NCBI RefSeq assembly: GCF_006711645.1
Contig: NZ_CP041247.1
Coordinates: 1,550,001 to 1,614,000, forward strand
Length of the DNA: 64,000 nt
Direction of reading: 5' to 3'
Source of the DNA: Klebsiella electrica
GTDB lineage: Bacteria; Pseudomonadota; Gammaproteobacteria; Enterobacterales; Enterobacteriaceae
The first letter of the stretch is position 1; each line of letters opens with the position of its first letter. Of the stretch, positions 30,121 to 39,500 are shown piece by piece. Under the pieces are notes generated by a model. That model ran no database searches, was not told where the DNA came from, and saw only the letters and a program-made list of their open reading frames with translations. Made by a program: the position numbers and the translations under genes.

Positions 30121-30163
30121 AGCCAGATTAATATCCTCTGTGAGCGGGCATCATCAAGAGCGG

Positions 30164-31726
30164 TTACCGGGCGGCAAAATATTTTGCCGGTTTGTCATGG
30201 GCCGCGATCAGCTCTTCCAGCGGCAGCGGACGGCTCAGCCAATAGCCCTGCAGGAAGTTTACGCCATGTTTGCGTAACCACTCCGCCTGCTCCGGCGTTT
30301 CGACCCCTTCCGCAACGGTCATGAGCTGCAGGCGGCGGCTCAGTGTCAGTACCGCATCCAGCACCGGTGAGGTGACGGTCTCGGTCCCGATAGCCTGTAC
30401 AAAGCCGCGATCGATTTTCAGATAGTCAAATTTATAACGCTCAAGGTAGATAAGCGCACTATGTCCGGTACCAAAATCGTCAATCGCGATCTCAAATCCC
30501 TGCTCATGCAGCCAGTCAAAGATGGCCAGCGACTTGTTTTTATCGATCATCGCACGTTCGGTAATTTCAAGAACCACATTGAAGTGGTTGGCTGGCAGGG
30601 AGGCCGCGAACTGCTGAAGGTCGGCCTGAAATTGGTCGGCGTGCAGATGGGCCGGTGAGATATTCAGCCCCAGCTTGCAGCCGACGGGCAGAATTTTTTG
30701 CAAGGCCGGCGCGTCATGGGCGATCAGCGCGAATAAATGATGGGTGAGTGGCACAATCATTTGCTGCGTTTCAGCCAGGTTAATAAACACGTCGGGCGGG
30801 ATTTCCCCGGCGACCGGATGGCGCCAGCGCATCAGCACTTCAATACCGCTAATGCGCAGGGTATCCGCTTTGACTACCGGCTGATAGACAACGTAGAACT
30901 GATTGTTTTTAATCCCCAGCAGAATGGCTTTACGCGGATCGGATTTCAGCGACAGCACATAGTAACTCACCAGTCCAGCCAGCAGGCCGCAGACCACGCC
31001 GAGCAGCAGCGAAAATTGTGTATTTTCCGATAGCCAGCTGTTGGCATAGAGATAAACCTTCAGCGGCAGCCCTTTGATTTGTACCTGGCGAATGGGCTCT
31101 GCGGCCAGGTTCTGCGGGTCAATAATGCTGTTGGTCAGGGTGGAGAGGGCGGTATCGTTGACAACCAGCACGATGCTGCTGAAATCGTTCTGACGGGCGG
31201 AGTAAAGAATATAGGGTGTCAGGTTGGTATTGATTGAGACGAAAACGCCATCCTCGCTGCTGCCCGGATTGCGTACCCACATCGCCAGAGCGGCGTTCTT
31301 CGGCATCATCGGCGTCCCTGGCAGGAGCCGCATATCGACCGCCTTACGGGGATCGATATGCGGGATAAGCTGTACCAGAGGCGTGTCCATGGCGCCGGTG
31401 GCGGAGGAGCAAAAGACGACACCGTCTTTCACCAGCAAAAACGCGCGCACGTTTGGGCTAAAGGCCGCCCGTGCGGTCAGTCCTGAGGCAATGTTTTCAC
31501 ACTTCTGGCCGACCAGTGGCTGCAGGCCGGTCATGGTTTTCTCGAGCTGGCTAAAGTATTCGGTCAGGTAGACGTTGACGTTGTCGATGATACTGTCAAA
31601 ACGTTCAGACCGGCTATGGTAAATCACCATAACCTGAATGCTACCGGCCAGCAGAGCGACGATAACCCCGATGAGTATGCTGGTCAGCCAGATATTACGC
31701 CGGGGTGACAGGTGACGGGTAGGCAT
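30164..31726 (-). CDS. pdeN: Cyclic-di-GMP phosphodiesterase of the CSS-EAL type (Rtn/PdeN)
   Basis: This inner-membrane enzyme hydrolyses c-di-GMP. The 520-residue protein has a membrane helix at about residues 13-35, a periplasmic CSS domain with the redox pair (CENI and FCSSATGA), a second helix near 240-260, and a cytoplasmic EAL domain. The EAL signature is the variant EVLMRW. Other catalytic parts are intact: NISPAHL, EITERAM, DDFGTGHSAL, KIDRGFV and AEGVETPEQ. Because the key residues are kept it is probably active. It lies between mepS and yejA, as in E. coli. Confidence 0.93.
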   Translation of the reverse strand: MPTRHLSPRRNIWLTSILIGVIVALLAGSIQVMVIYHSRSERFDSIIDNVNVYLTEYFSQLEKTMTGLQPLVGQKCENIASGLTARAAFSPNVRAFLLVKDGVVFCSSATGAMDTPLVQLIPHIDPRKAVDMRLLPGTPMMPKNAALAMWVRNPGSSEDGVFVSINTNLTPYILYSARQNDFSSIVLVVNDTALSTLTNSIIDPQNLAAEPIRQVQIKGLPLKVYLYANSWLSENTQFSLLLGVVCGLLAGLVSYYVLSLKSDPRKAILLGIKNNQFYVVYQPVVKADTLRISGIEVLMRWRHPVAGEIPPDVFINLAETQQMIVPLTHHLFALIAHDAPALQKILPVGCKLGLNISPAHLHADQFQADLQQFAASLPANHFNVVLEITERAMIDKNKSLAIFDWLHEQGFEIAIDDFGTGHSALIYLERYKFDYLKIDRGFVQAIGTETVTSPVLDAVLTLSRRLQLMTVAEGVETPEQAEWLRKHGVNFLQGYWLSRPLPLEELIAAHDKPAKYFAAR

Positions 31727-31840
31727 AGGCTATATAGTCGATCCGTATTAATGAGTTGCGCCAATGGGTTGACAGGAAACGTTTTCTCTATCGCCACTAA
31801 AAGGGATAGCCTATATTGCGGCATTCATAGGTAAACAGGC

Positions 31841-31872
31841 AAAAAAAAACACCGCCGTAGCAGTGTTTTTTT
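31841..31872 (-). terminator. Terminator of mepS
   Basis: AAACAC pairs with GTGTTT through an interrupted stem, flanked by A-run and T-run on either side. It lies 42 bases past the mepS stop on the minus strand. Confidence 0.8.
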
Positions 31873-31913
31873 GTTCTGGCCGTCAGCCAAGGGATAACTG
31901 ACGTCAGAAAGGA

Positions 31914-32486
31914 TTACGAGCGGCTCAGAACTCGTCGCGCTTCGTTATAGCGCTTATTCCAGTACGGCTCGTTCATGCTGGAGATGGTCACACCGCTGCT
32001 GGTGGAAGCATGGACGAACTGATCGTTGCCGATATAGATGCCGACATGGCGACCGGTGGAACCCGCCCGGAACAGAACTAAATCACCGGTGCGCAGTTGA
32101 GAGCGTGAAATAGACCTGCCGGAATCCTGCTGCTCAGAAGTGGAGCGCGGCAGTTCCAGACCAAATTGTTCGCGGAAAGTACGCTGCACAAAGGCGGAGC
32201 AATCAATGCCTTTGCGGGTGCTGCCGCCGAGGCGGTAACGCACGCCTTTCCAGCTGGCATACTGGTCCATCAAACGGGACTTAACGTCCAGATTGTTGAC
32301 CATCTTTTCAAATTCATCCTGAGAGGCTTGCAGTGATGATAAATCGCCACTACCCACAGCATGCGTCTCAGAATGCATATTCCTTGCGGTACTACTTGTC
32401 GAACTACAGGCAGAGAGCAAAACTGCCACTGCTATCGCGGGCACAACCCGCAAGATATATCTCAAAATCGGCTGAGATTTGACCAT
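31914..32486 (-). CDS. mepS: Murein DD-endopeptidase MepS (Spr lipoprotein)
   Basis: MepS cleaves D-Ala-mDAP crosslinks in peptidoglycan to allow wall growth; it is an outer-membrane lipoprotein degraded by Prc-NlpI. It has 190 residues. The lipobox LLSAC gives Cys27 as the lipidated residue. The NlpC/P60 domain shows the catalytic Cys in [10 protein letters not shown], His in GRHVGIYIG and a third polar residue in FVHAST. It is transcribed on the same strand as rtn but has its own terminator. Confidence 0.95.
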   Translation of the reverse strand: MVKSQPILRYILRVVPAIAVAVLLSACSSTSSTARNMHSETHAVGSGDLSSLQASQDEFEKMVNNLDVKSRLMDQYASWKGVRYRLGGSTRKGIDCSAFVQRTFREQFGLELPRSTSEQQDSGRSISRSQLRTGDLVLFRAGSTGRHVGIYIGNDQFVHASTSSGVTISSMNEPYWNKRYNEARRVLSRS

Positions 32487-32852
32487 GTTGTTTGTTTTCC
32501 CTTGTTGTCCTTAACGACAATGTCGTTATAAAAAATGCCAAACGTGCTAGAGCCTAAATACCTGCCAGCAATGAGACAATTCCTTAAACCTAAATTTGTG
32601 GGATACCGCACAAATTTATTTTTGAGCCGGATTGACGTTACTGGAAAGGCAAAACGAGATTGAGAGTACCCTATCAAACGTGGGATGGCGAGCGGTTTCG
32701 CGAGATTTCTTATAAGAAATTGTGCATCTAAAAGTGAATCATCGGGAAAGCACAAAATAGCAGCAATGGCGGGTAAGAAATATGCAATTCATTCATTTGT
32801 AAGACGATTAATGTGACGGGAAGATGACGCGGATGCTAAAAAAAATGGACAA
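32487..32852. other. Intergenic region upstream of mepS
   Basis: This is about 370 bp without a credible gene. It should contain the mepS promoter and a long 5' leader. I see no defined operator or additional hairpin; the minus-strand frame 32462-32755 overlaps mepS and has no family resemblance. Confidence 0.45.
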
Positions 32853-32853
32853 A

Positions 32854-32880
32854 TAAAAAAGGGACCGAGAACGATCCCTT
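32854..32880 (-). terminator. Terminator of lpxT
   Basis: The stem GGGACCG/CGATCCC (one mismatch) is preceded on the plus strand by an A-run that becomes the U-tract of the minus-strand transcript. It lies just after the lpxT stop. Confidence 0.8.
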
Positions 32881-32912
32881 ATGGATGTAGTTAATAATAT
32901 GTAAGGAGAATA

Positions 32913-33620
32913 TTAATTTTTACCCGCACCGCCCGGAAGCGAACGGTTAAACCAGGCGATCAAGATGTCGCTTAACGGCGTCATCAGCACCCAGGGGATG
33001 CCGATAAGTACGGCGGTCAATGAGCCGACGGCTATATCAGTAAACCAGTGGGCGCCAATCATGACCCGCGGAAAAGCGAAAACCACAAAAATAATCAGCG
33101 CAATAGCAAATGCCCGGCGGCCAAAATAGCGCCACATGAAGGTGGCGAAGATGAGCAGCATCATGCCGTGATCGCCGGGGAAACTGTCTTTCGACGCATC
33201 CTTGGTCGGGAAGGCGACCACGTCGCTTACTTTAACAATCTCACTGAACGCGAGCGACGGGCTGGCGCGTTTAACCGGCATCAGATGCTGCGCCAGCTGA
33301 TTAATGACCACCGCGAAGAGCAGCATCACCAGGCCGATAATGACGATCCGACGGCGACCGGCGCTTTGCTCTTTCAACCAGAAGCTCAGCATCAGGCCAC
33401 CCATCGCCAGCAAAGAGCAGGCGTCAAAAGCCCGGTTATTGATGATAGCCAGCAGCCAGGCATAGGCCTGACTCTTTCCCACTCCCTGGTTAAAGAAGTG
33501 GAAAATGGCGGCGTCCAGCGACAGCCAGAAACCATGATTCGCGGGCAAAAACCACGAAAAAAAGAGGACAAAACCTGCCGCGTTAAGCAGCAGGATCAGA
33601 GGAATTCGGTTTTTAATCAT
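32913..33620 (-). CDS. lpxT: Lipid A 1-diphosphate synthase LpxT (YeiU)
   Basis: LpxT transfers a phosphate from undecaprenyl pyrophosphate to the 1-position of lipid A on the periplasmic face of the inner membrane. The 235-residue PAP2-type protein has about six hydrophobic segments. The phosphatase-family motifs are KRASPSLAFSE, PGDHG and the distal RVMIGAHWFTDI. It follows yeiR by 42 bp on the same strand. Confidence 0.93.
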   Translation of the reverse strand: MIKNRIPLILLLNAAGFVLFFSWFLPANHGFWLSLDAAIFHFFNQGVGKSQAYAWLLAIINNRAFDACSLLAMGGLMLSFWLKEQSAGRRRIVIIGLVMLLFAVVINQLAQHLMPVKRASPSLAFSEIVKVSDVVAFPTKDASKDSFPGDHGMMLLIFATFMWRYFGRRAFAIALIIFVVFAFPRVMIGAHWFTDIAVGSLTAVLIGIPWVLMTPLSDILIAWFNRSLPGGAGKN

Positions 33621-33662
33621 AACAGTTGCAAGTGGTGTAAGACGGCGGGAAACATACCCACC

Positions 33663-34640
33663 TTAATTTAAACGAAGTTTCAACAAAGAGGCTTGTAAGG
33701 CATTCCAGTCCGCCTCGGATTCGGTAATCAGCTCAATGCGGCTGTCCGGCGGCGCAACGTTTTGGGTTTCAATATGCTGATCCCGTCCCTGACGGTTGAT
33801 GCGGACCAGACCTTCCGCAATACGCATCACCCCCTTGACGCGGGCAACCGGCGCCAGACGCGCCCACTCAAGCAGGCCAATCGTATCAAACGTCGTATCG
33901 GCATCAAAAATCCAACCGCAGGCATGGTAGCCCTGACCGCTGTTGAGGCTCCGGCGCCAGCGCTGATGAGCGGGCAGACTGAGGGCGGCCAGACCCTTTT
34001 TCTGCCCGTGGCTGTGCGCATGTGCGGCACTTTCCGGCAGTGGAGCCAGGTTCAGACGCGGTAAATCCAGCAGCGCCGGGTCGATGTTGCCGTGGGTTGC
34101 GCGAATATGAAGACGTTCGCCCGCGTGTTCCTGCCACCAGGCGTCAAAGGCCTGTTCGCTTTCCGCCGTCATCCGGTCCGCTTTATTGCTGATAATGACG
34201 TCGGCCGCCGCCAGCTGATCGCGGAAGTTGTCGTTCGCCATCACTTTACTGTCCAGCAGCAGGCGGGGATCCAGCACGCACAGGGTGGCGCGAAGATCGA
34301 TCCACGGCTCATAGACGGCGGCGGTCAGAATATCGAGAATTTGTTTGGGATGGCCAAGCCCGGTAGGCTCAATCAGCAGACGATCCGGTTTCCCCTGGCG
34401 CAGCAGGGTATTCAACCCAACCTGCATCGGCAGGCCGTTGACGCAGCACATGCAGCCGCCGGGAATTTCTTTGAGTAGCGCGCCGCTATCGGCCAGTAAA
34501 GCGCCGTCGATACCCACTTCGCCAAACTCATTAACCAGCACGGCCCATTTTTCATCTGCAGGCTTGTGGGCCAGCAGATGAAGAATCGAGGTCGTTTTAC
34601 CGCTGCCGAGAAACCCCGTGATCAAGTTTGTTTTGGTCAC
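33663..34640 (-). CDS. yeiR: COG0523 GTPase/metallochaperone YeiR
   Basis: YeiR is a GTPase of the zinc-chaperone-like COG0523 family; E. coli YeiR binds zinc. The Walker A motif GFLGSGKTT is near the N-terminus, followed by the metal-binding motif GGCMCCVNG, GLGHPKQIL and the NKAD guanine motif. A His-rich stretch (HAHSHG) precedes the C-terminal domain. I chose the GTG at 34640, which follows GGAGAAAAT, over the TTG 18 bases upstream because it gives the E. coli-like VTKTNLITGF start. It lies downstream of the yeiQ-like gene on the same strand. Confidence 0.92.
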   Translation of the reverse strand: MTKTNLITGFLGSGKTTSILHLLAHKPADEKWAVLVNEFGEVGIDGALLADSGALLKEIPGGCMCCVNGLPMQVGLNTLLRQGKPDRLLIEPTGLGHPKQILDILTAAVYEPWIDLRATLCVLDPRLLLDSKVMANDNFRDQLAAADVIISNKADRMTAESEQAFDAWWQEHAGERLHIRATHGNIDPALLDLPRLNLAPLPESAAHAHSHGQKKGLAALSLPAHQRWRRSLNSGQGYHACGWIFDADTTFDTIGLLEWARLAPVARVKGVMRIAEGLVRINRQGRDQHIETQNVAPPDSRIELITESEADWNALQASLLKLRLN

Positions 34641-34761
34641 ATTTTCTCCAGGATACAAATGTAATGTTGTAACAGTTGGTCCTATCCTGACGAAAAAAAG
34701 GGGAAAAGAGAAGGGTTACGGCGGACAGAAAAGAATTCTGTCCGCTAAAGAGCAGTAATTG

Positions 34762-36228
34762 TTAAATCCCGGGCACGTTGGCAATGGCCTGGCGGGCACC
34801 GACGGCAGAAAGCTGATGCCAGGCGGCGGTGATGTTCTCCACAAACAGCGCATTGCGCGGCAGATCGCGGCCAAAGATTTCTTCCAGTGAAAGCAGGGCG
34901 CTGACGCGTTCCTCGTTGCGGCTGCCGGCGACCAGAGCCTGAATTTTGTCGCTCAGCGGGTCGCAAATATCAATCGCCTGACCGGCATCATCTCTACCGC
35001 TGACGTAGCGCATCCAGCCCGCCACGCCGAGCGCCAGCAGCGGCCAACGGCTACCGCGTTGCAGGTGAATGCGAATACCGTCAAGCATACGCTGCGGAAG
35101 CTTCTGACTGCCGTCCATCGCTATTTGCCAGGTGCGGTGCTTTAGCGCTGGATTACTAAAGCGCGCGATCAGGCTGTCGGCATAGTGCGTCAGATTGACG
35201 CCTTCGATAGCGAGCGTCGGGGCCTGTTCGTCGAGCATCAACCGGCGAGCGGCGCTGCGCAGCACCTCATCCTGCATGCAGTCGCTGATATACGTATTAC
35301 CGGCAAGGTAGCCGAGCCAGGCAAGGAAAGAGTGGCTGCCGTTGAGCATCCGCAACTTCATCTGCTCCCACGGCAGCACGTTATCGGTCATCTGGGCGCC
35401 GGCGGTTTCCCATGCCGGGCGGCCCGCCACGAAGTTATCCTCAATGACCCACTGAATAAATGGCTCACAGCTGATAGCGCAAGGATCTTCCACGCCGAGT
35501 GCGGCGCTGATTTCAGCCAGCGACTCATCGGTGGCGGCGGGCACGATACGGTCAACCATGGTGCCGGGAAAACTGACGTGTTCAGCAATCCACTGCGCCA
35601 GTTCGGGGGCGCGTTTTTCCGCCATGCCCAGAACCGCATTTTTGACCACGTGACCGTTATCAGGAATATTATCGCAGGAGAGAACCGTAAACGGCGGCAG
35701 GCCTCGTTCGCGGCGGCGGGAGAGGGCTTCAACCAGAATCCCCGGCACCGATTGCGGCAGCGCGGGATTTTGCAGATCGTGAATAATGCGCGGTTGCGTC
35801 AGGTCCAGCATGCCGCTGGCGGGATCGATGCAGTAGCCTTTCTCCGTAATCGTCAGCGAGACAATGGCCACCTGCGGCTCGCAGAATTTTTCAATGATCG
35901 CGGGCAGAGAGTCCAGCTTTGCATTCAGGCATTCGTGAACGGCGCCCACGACAATCGGCTGGTTACCCTGTGCGCCTTTTTCCAGCACGGTGAACAGGTG
36001 GTCCTGCTGACGGAGCTGGCTCATCAGCCGATCGCCGCTGAACAGGCTAATTTCACAGATCCCCCAGTCTCCGCCGCTGGCGTTCAGCACCCGATCGGTG
36101 AGCAGGGCCTGATGAGCGCGATGAAACGCCCCGAAGCCAAAGTGCACAATGCGCGAGCGCAACTGGCTGCGATCGTACTGAGGAAGCTGCACGCTTTCTG
36201 GCAGCGTAGCGGTAGCAATAGTAGTCAT
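34762..36228 (-). CDS. yeiQ: Mannitol/fructuronate dehydrogenase family oxidoreductase (YeiQ/UxuB-like)
   Basis: This is a 488-residue long-chain polyol dehydrogenase. The N-terminal NAD site is IVHFGFGAFHRAHQA. The family signature TITEKGY and the catalytic region KLRMLNGSHSFLAWLG follow, with the conserved Lys. By position it is E. coli yeiQ. Its divergent neighbour here is uxuA, so D-mannonate oxidoreductase (fructuronate reductase) activity, like UxuB, is likely. The two would then give consecutive steps: fructuronate to mannonate to 2-keto-3-deoxygluconate. The common upstream region carries a UxuR/ExuR-like operator. Confidence 0.88.
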   Translation of the reverse strand: MTTIATATLPESVQLPQYDRSQLRSRIVHFGFGAFHRAHQALLTDRVLNASGGDWGICEISLFSGDRLMSQLRQQDHLFTVLEKGAQGNQPIVVGAVHECLNAKLDSLPAIIEKFCEPQVAIVSLTITEKGYCIDPASGMLDLTQPRIIHDLQNPALPQSVPGILVEALSRRRERGLPPFTVLSCDNIPDNGHVVKNAVLGMAEKRAPELAQWIAEHVSFPGTMVDRIVPAATDESLAEISAALGVEDPCAISCEPFIQWVIEDNFVAGRPAWETAGAQMTDNVLPWEQMKLRMLNGSHSFLAWLGYLAGNTYISDCMQDEVLRSAARRLMLDEQAPTLAIEGVNLTHYADSLIARFSNPALKHRTWQIAMDGSQKLPQRMLDGIRIHLQRGSRWPLLALGVAGWMRYVSGRDDAGQAIDICDPLSDKIQALVAGSRNEERVSALLSLEEIFGRDLPRNALFVENITAAWHQLSAVGARQAIANVPGI

Positions 36229-36320
36229 TCTTTACACACCTGATTAACCAATGATTAACAATGGCAGTGTAAAGTTATATGACAACAAATTAAATTGGTG
36301 AGCCGTATTTATACGCTTAG

Positions 36321-36336
36321 TGTGAGCTGGATCAAT
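36321..36336. promoter_or_regulatory. Possible CRP site between yeiQ and uxuA
   Basis: TGTGAGCTGGATCAAT has a perfect left half (TGTGA) and a partial right half (TCAat against TCACA), in the divergent promoter region. CRP control would fit catabolic genes. Confidence 0.45.
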
Positions 36337-36401
36337 CAATTCAGCGGGATAAATTGATCCCTGGCGAGAAGCCTGTATGGTAGTCATCATTGATGTTAGC
36401 A

Positions 36402-36419
36402 ATATTGGTATAACAACTT
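36402..36419. promoter_or_regulatory. UxuR/ExuR-like operator before uxuA
   Basis: ATATTGGTATAACAACTT matches the palindromic ExuR/UxuR consensus AAATTGGTATACCAATTT, as I remember it, at 15 of 18 positions. It lies 15 bp before the uxuA start, a repressing position. Regulation by hexuronates is inferred from this. Confidence 0.6.
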
Positions 36420-36434
36420 TGAGAGGGCATAGCG

Positions 36435-37625
36435 ATGGAACAAACCTGGCGTTGGTATGGACCGAACGATCCGGTGTCGCTTGATGATGTACGGCAGGCT
36501 GGCGCGACGGGTGTGGTCACTGCGCTGCACCATATTCCTAACGGTCAAGTCTGGCCGGTTGACGAAATTAAACAGCGCCAGGCGCTGCTGGCGGAAAAAG
36601 GGTTGACCTGGTCGGTCGTGGAAAGCATCCCGGTACACGAAGAGATCAAGACCCAGAGCGGGCAGTGCGCGACCTGGATTGCCAACTACCAGCAGAGCAT
36701 TCGCAACCTGGCGGCCTGCGGGATTGATACCGTCTGCTATAACTTCATGCCGATTCTCGACTGGACGCGTACCGACCTTGAGTACCAGTTGCCGGACGGT
36801 TCGAAAGCCTTGCGTTTTGACCACATCGCGTTTGCCGCTTTTGAGTTGCATATCCTGAAGCGCTCTGGTGCCGAGGCGGATTACAGTGAAGAGGAGCAGC
36901 GCCAGGCTCAGGCCTGCTTTGCGGCGATGAGCGAAGCGGACATTGACAAGCTGACCCGCAACATTATTGCCGGTTTACCGGGCGCAGAAGAGGGCTATAC
37001 CCTCGAACAGTTCCGCGCGCGGCTGGCGGAATATGACCAGATCGATAAAGCGCAGCTGCGTGAGAACATGGCCGTCTTCCTGCGCGCTATCGTACCGGTA
37101 TGCGAAGAGGTTGGCGTGCGGCTGGCCGTACACCCGGACGATCCGCCGCGCCCGATCCTTGGCTTGCCGCGTATCGTTTCGACTATCGAAGACATGCGGT
37201 GGCTGAAAGAGACCGTGGACAGCATCAACAACGGCTTTACGATGTGCACCGGTTCTTACGGCGTGCGTGCCGATAACGATCTGGTGAAAATGGTCGAAAC
37301 CTTCGGCGACCGGATCCACTTTACCCATCTGCGTTCGACCTGCCGTGAAGAGAACCCAAAAACGTTCCACGAAGCGGCGCATCTGACCGGTGACGTGAAT
37401 ATGGTGGCGGTGGTGGAGGCGATTCTGAGCGAAGAGCTGCGCCGCAAGCACGCGGGCGATCTGCGTCCGATTCCGTTCCGTCCGGACCATGGTCACCAGA
37501 TGCTGGACGATCTGCGTAAGAAAACCAACCCGGGCTATTCGGCGATTGGTCGCCTGAAGGGGATGGCGGAAGTACGCGGCGTTGAGCTGGCGCTGAAGAT
37601 GACGAAGTATCCGGAACTGCTGTAA
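36435..37625 (+). CDS. uxuA: Mannonate dehydratase UxuA
   Basis: UxuA dehydrates D-mannonate to 2-keto-3-deoxy-D-gluconate in glucuronate breakdown. The 396-residue TIM-barrel protein begins [20 protein letters not shown]. Conserved blocks include [51 protein letters not shown] and [11 protein letters not shown], which supply the metal ligands. It is divergent from the yeiQ/uxuB-like gene. It is an addition relative to E. coli K-12, where uxuA sits in uxuAB elsewhere. Confidence 0.95.
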   Translation: MEQTWRWYGPNDPVSLDDVRQAGATGVVTALHHIPNGQVWPVDEIKQRQALLAEKGLTWSVVESIPVHEEIKTQSGQCATWIANYQQSIRNLAACGIDTVCYNFMPILDWTRTDLEYQLPDGSKALRFDHIAFAAFELHILKRSGAEADYSEEEQRQAQACFAAMSEADIDKLTRNIIAGLPGAEEGYTLEQFRARLAEYDQIDKAQLRENMAVFLRAIVPVCEEVGVRLAVHPDDPPRPILGLPRIVSTIEDMRWLKETVDSINNGFTMCTGSYGVRADNDLVKMVETFGDRIHFTHLRSTCREENPKTFHEAAHLTGDVNMVAVVEAILSEELRRKHAGDLRPIPFRPDHGHQMLDDLRKKTNPGYSAIGRLKGMAEVRGVELALKMTKYPELL

Positions 37626-37644
37626 TTCTGGCGGCGGAAAAGTA

Positions 37645-37672
37645 AAAGGACAGCCTCAGGCTGTCTTTTTTG
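37645..37672 (+). terminator. Terminator of uxuA
   Basis: The stem GACAGCC/GGCTGTC with loop TCA is followed by a T-run and preceded by an A-run, so it may also serve the minus-strand efpL transcript. Confidence 0.9.
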
Positions 37673-37743
37673 TCTTACTGCCCGGCTCATACGACGGGCG
37701 GCCTGGACGGGGCGTTTCCACCCTCATCCGGGACGACGCGATA

Positions 37744-38316
37744 TTAGTCTGCGCGACCCATGTAGCGGCTTTCTTCGATATGGATACGAATTTTCTCGCC
37801 GGTGGTCAGGTATTCCGGAACCTGAATCACCAGGCCGGTGCTCATGATTGCCGGTTTGGTACGGGAGCTCGCCGAGGCGCCTTTAATGCCCGGGGCGGTT
37901 TCTACAATTTCCAGATCCACGGTCTGCGGCAGCTCCAGCGCCAGCAGCTGACCATCCCAGGTCAGAACCTGCATGTCAGGCATGCCGCCTTCCGGAATGA
38001 ACAGCAGCTCTTCTTCAATCTGCTCTTTGGTGAAGGTGTACGGCGTGTAATCTTCTTTATCCATAAACACGTACTCGTTGCCGTCAACATAGGAGAAGTC
38101 AACGAAACGGCGGGTCAGGGTAACGGTGTCAACGATATCGTCGCCTTTAAAGCGCTCTTCCACTTTCAGGCCGGTACGTACATCAGAGAAACGCATTTTG
38201 TACAGCGTTGCTGCGCCACGGGCGCTCGGTGACTGAATATCAATATTCTTTACAATCAGCAGCTTGCCGTTGTAATTCAGCACCATACCTTTTTTAATTT
38301 CATTCGCTCTTGGCAT
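37744..38316 (-). CDS. efpL: Elongation factor P-like protein EfpL (YeiP)
   Basis: EfpL is an EF-P paralogue that relieves ribosome stalling at polyproline and some other motifs. It has 190 residues and the three-domain EF-P fold. The loop that carries a modified lysine in EF-P reads SPSARGAAT with Arg33 at the tip, the feature that defines the EfpL subgroup. The C-terminus is [13 protein letters not shown]. It is divergent from yeiW. Confidence 0.95.
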   Translation of the reverse strand: MPRANEIKKGMVLNYNGKLLIVKNIDIQSPSARGAATLYKMRFSDVRTGLKVEERFKGDDIVDTVTLTRRFVDFSYVDGNEYVFMDKEDYTPYTFTKEQIEEELLFIPEGGMPDMQVLTWDGQLLALELPQTVDLEIVETAPGIKGASASSRTKPAIMSTGLVIQVPEYLTTGEKIRIHIEESRYMGRAD

Positions 38317-38465
38317 TGCAGTAATCCTGTCGCTTAACGGTTCAAAAAATATCGCGTAAAACTACTCGCGCCGGGGCTTTCAGGCAAGCGGAATTCACGA
38401 GTTTTGCTATCTCCGGACAAAACGTTTAGGCTTGGCCGTAAACCGCAACATCAAGAGAGTCATTT

Positions 38466-38720
38466 ATGGAATGTCGTATCGATTGCGGTGCCTGCTGTAT
38501 CGCCCCCTCTATTTCATCCCCGATCCCCGGAATGCCTGACGGCAAGCCTGCGAATGTCAGGTGCGTGCAGCTATCGGAAGATAACTTATGCAATATCTTT
38601 GGCTCGGCTTTACGTCCTAAAGTATGCGGTAGCCTACAGCCTTCACCTGATATGTGCTGCACCAGTCGTGAAGAGGCGATGGCTTTCCTGATTCACCTCG
38701 AAAAGCAAACTTCATCTTAA
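38466..38720 (+). CDS. yeiW: YkgJ-family cysteine cluster protein YeiW with replaced C-terminus
   Basis: YeiW is an 84-residue protein of the YkgJ/UPF0153 family, a presumed metal-binding (zinc or Fe-S) protein of unknown role. Cysteines are in MECR, CGACC, RCVQL, LCNIF, KVCGS and MCCTS. The N-terminal part ([16 protein letters not shown]) matches E. coli. From codon 52 on, a 40-bp stretch is repeated perfectly at 43938, where it continues into a different tail. The tail here, [16 protein letters not shown], differs from the E. coli ending I remember (AMTYLIDLEMLTAP), whereas the distal copy (AMTYLIHLEFSTAP) resembles it. So the present C-terminus was probably brought in with the downstream cassette; the gene stays in frame and complete. 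Confidence 0.88.
   Translation: MECRIDCGACCIAPSISSPIPGMPDGKPANVRCVQLSEDNLCNIFGSALRPKVCGSLQPSPDMCCTSREEAMAFLIHLEKQTSS
38619..38658. repeat. 40-bp direct repeat, left copy (att-like)
   Basis: The stretch is identical over 40 bases to 43938-43977. It begins exactly at codon 52 of yeiW and ends inside codon 65. It marks the left edge of the inserted T6SS cassette. Confidence 0.9.
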
Positions 38721-38825
38721 AAAACTGCTGCCGTAAATAATTCGTAAGCGCCCCATCTGCGACGTCTTGTGAAAATTGTCCTGTCTGGCAACAATCGCGC
38801 CCATCTATTTTGATGGACACGAACG

Positions 38826-39500
38826 ATGAATTCCCAGACAACAAAAGATATTCCCTGCTTCCGTTCTTATTTGCCTGATGCCCTGCGTTTAAGATTTGAA
38901 GATAAACTGACCATCCGGGCCATCGCTCAGCGCCTCGGTCTCAGTCATTCCACAATACATACGCTTTTTCAGCGCTTTATTGCATCCGGTATCGCATGGC
39001 CATTGCCCGATTCAGTCTCATTCGCTCAGCTTGACGCCATCCTTTATGCCAACAGAAAAAATGAATCCACTCGCCCTGAAATCAGCGAGGAAAAATGGCG
39101 AAAAGAACGGCGAGCCAGCTACAGCCGTGAATTTAAGGTCAGTCTGGCTAAGCAGGCATTACAACCCGGTGCTGTTGTTGCCCGGATCGCCAGAGAGCAC
39201 GATATCAATGATAACCTGCTGTTTAAATGGAAAAGCCAGTACGAGGACGGCTTACTGAGCGATGATGATATACAGGAATGCATGCCTGTCCCGGTGGCAC
39301 TGACTGATACGCCAGAGCCGATCAGACCAGTTACAAATCCCTTCTGGCGTAACAAGCCTGATGAGTGCCCTGAGTGCGATCCCGAAAACGTCCCACGGTG
39401 CGAGCTGCATCTTAAATCAGGTGTGGTAAAACTGTTTGACCCTCTCACTCCGGAACTGTTACGGGCGCTAATCCGCGAAATGAAAGGCGGTGCCCGATGA
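38826..39500 (+). CDS. tnpA: IS66 accessory protein TnpA with extra N-terminal HTH
   Basis: The C-terminal ~140 residues match IS66 TnpA: RASYSREFKVSLAKQALQPG, VARIAREHDINDNLLFKWKS, and an acidic linker. The first ~85 residues form an additional helix-turn-helix (LTIRAIAQRLGLSHSTIHTL) followed by WPLPDSVSFAQLDAIL, which resembles the DNA-binding part of IS21 IstA proteins. Total length is 224 residues, longer than the usual TnpA. Its stop overlaps the tnpB start (ATGA). Confidence 0.85.
   Translation: MNSQTTKDIPCFRSYLPDALRLRFEDKLTIRAIAQRLGLSHSTIHTLFQRFIASGIAWPLPDSVSFAQLDAILYANRKNESTRPEISEEKWRKERRASYSREFKVSLAKQALQPGAVVARIAREHDINDNLLFKWKSQYEDGLLSDDDIQECMPVPVALTDTPEPIRPVTNPFWRNKPDECPECDPENVPRCELHLKSGVVKLFDPLTPELLRALIREMKGGAR

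Noticed and set aside
30164..31726. EAL domain degenerate because the motif reads EVL and not EAL
   Set aside because: ExL variants are common in active phosphodiesterases, and the other catalytic motifs are intact.
34640..34720. Zur box upstream of yeiR
   Set aside because: The AATGTTGTAACA stretch is suggestive, but the palindrome is too imperfect to call.
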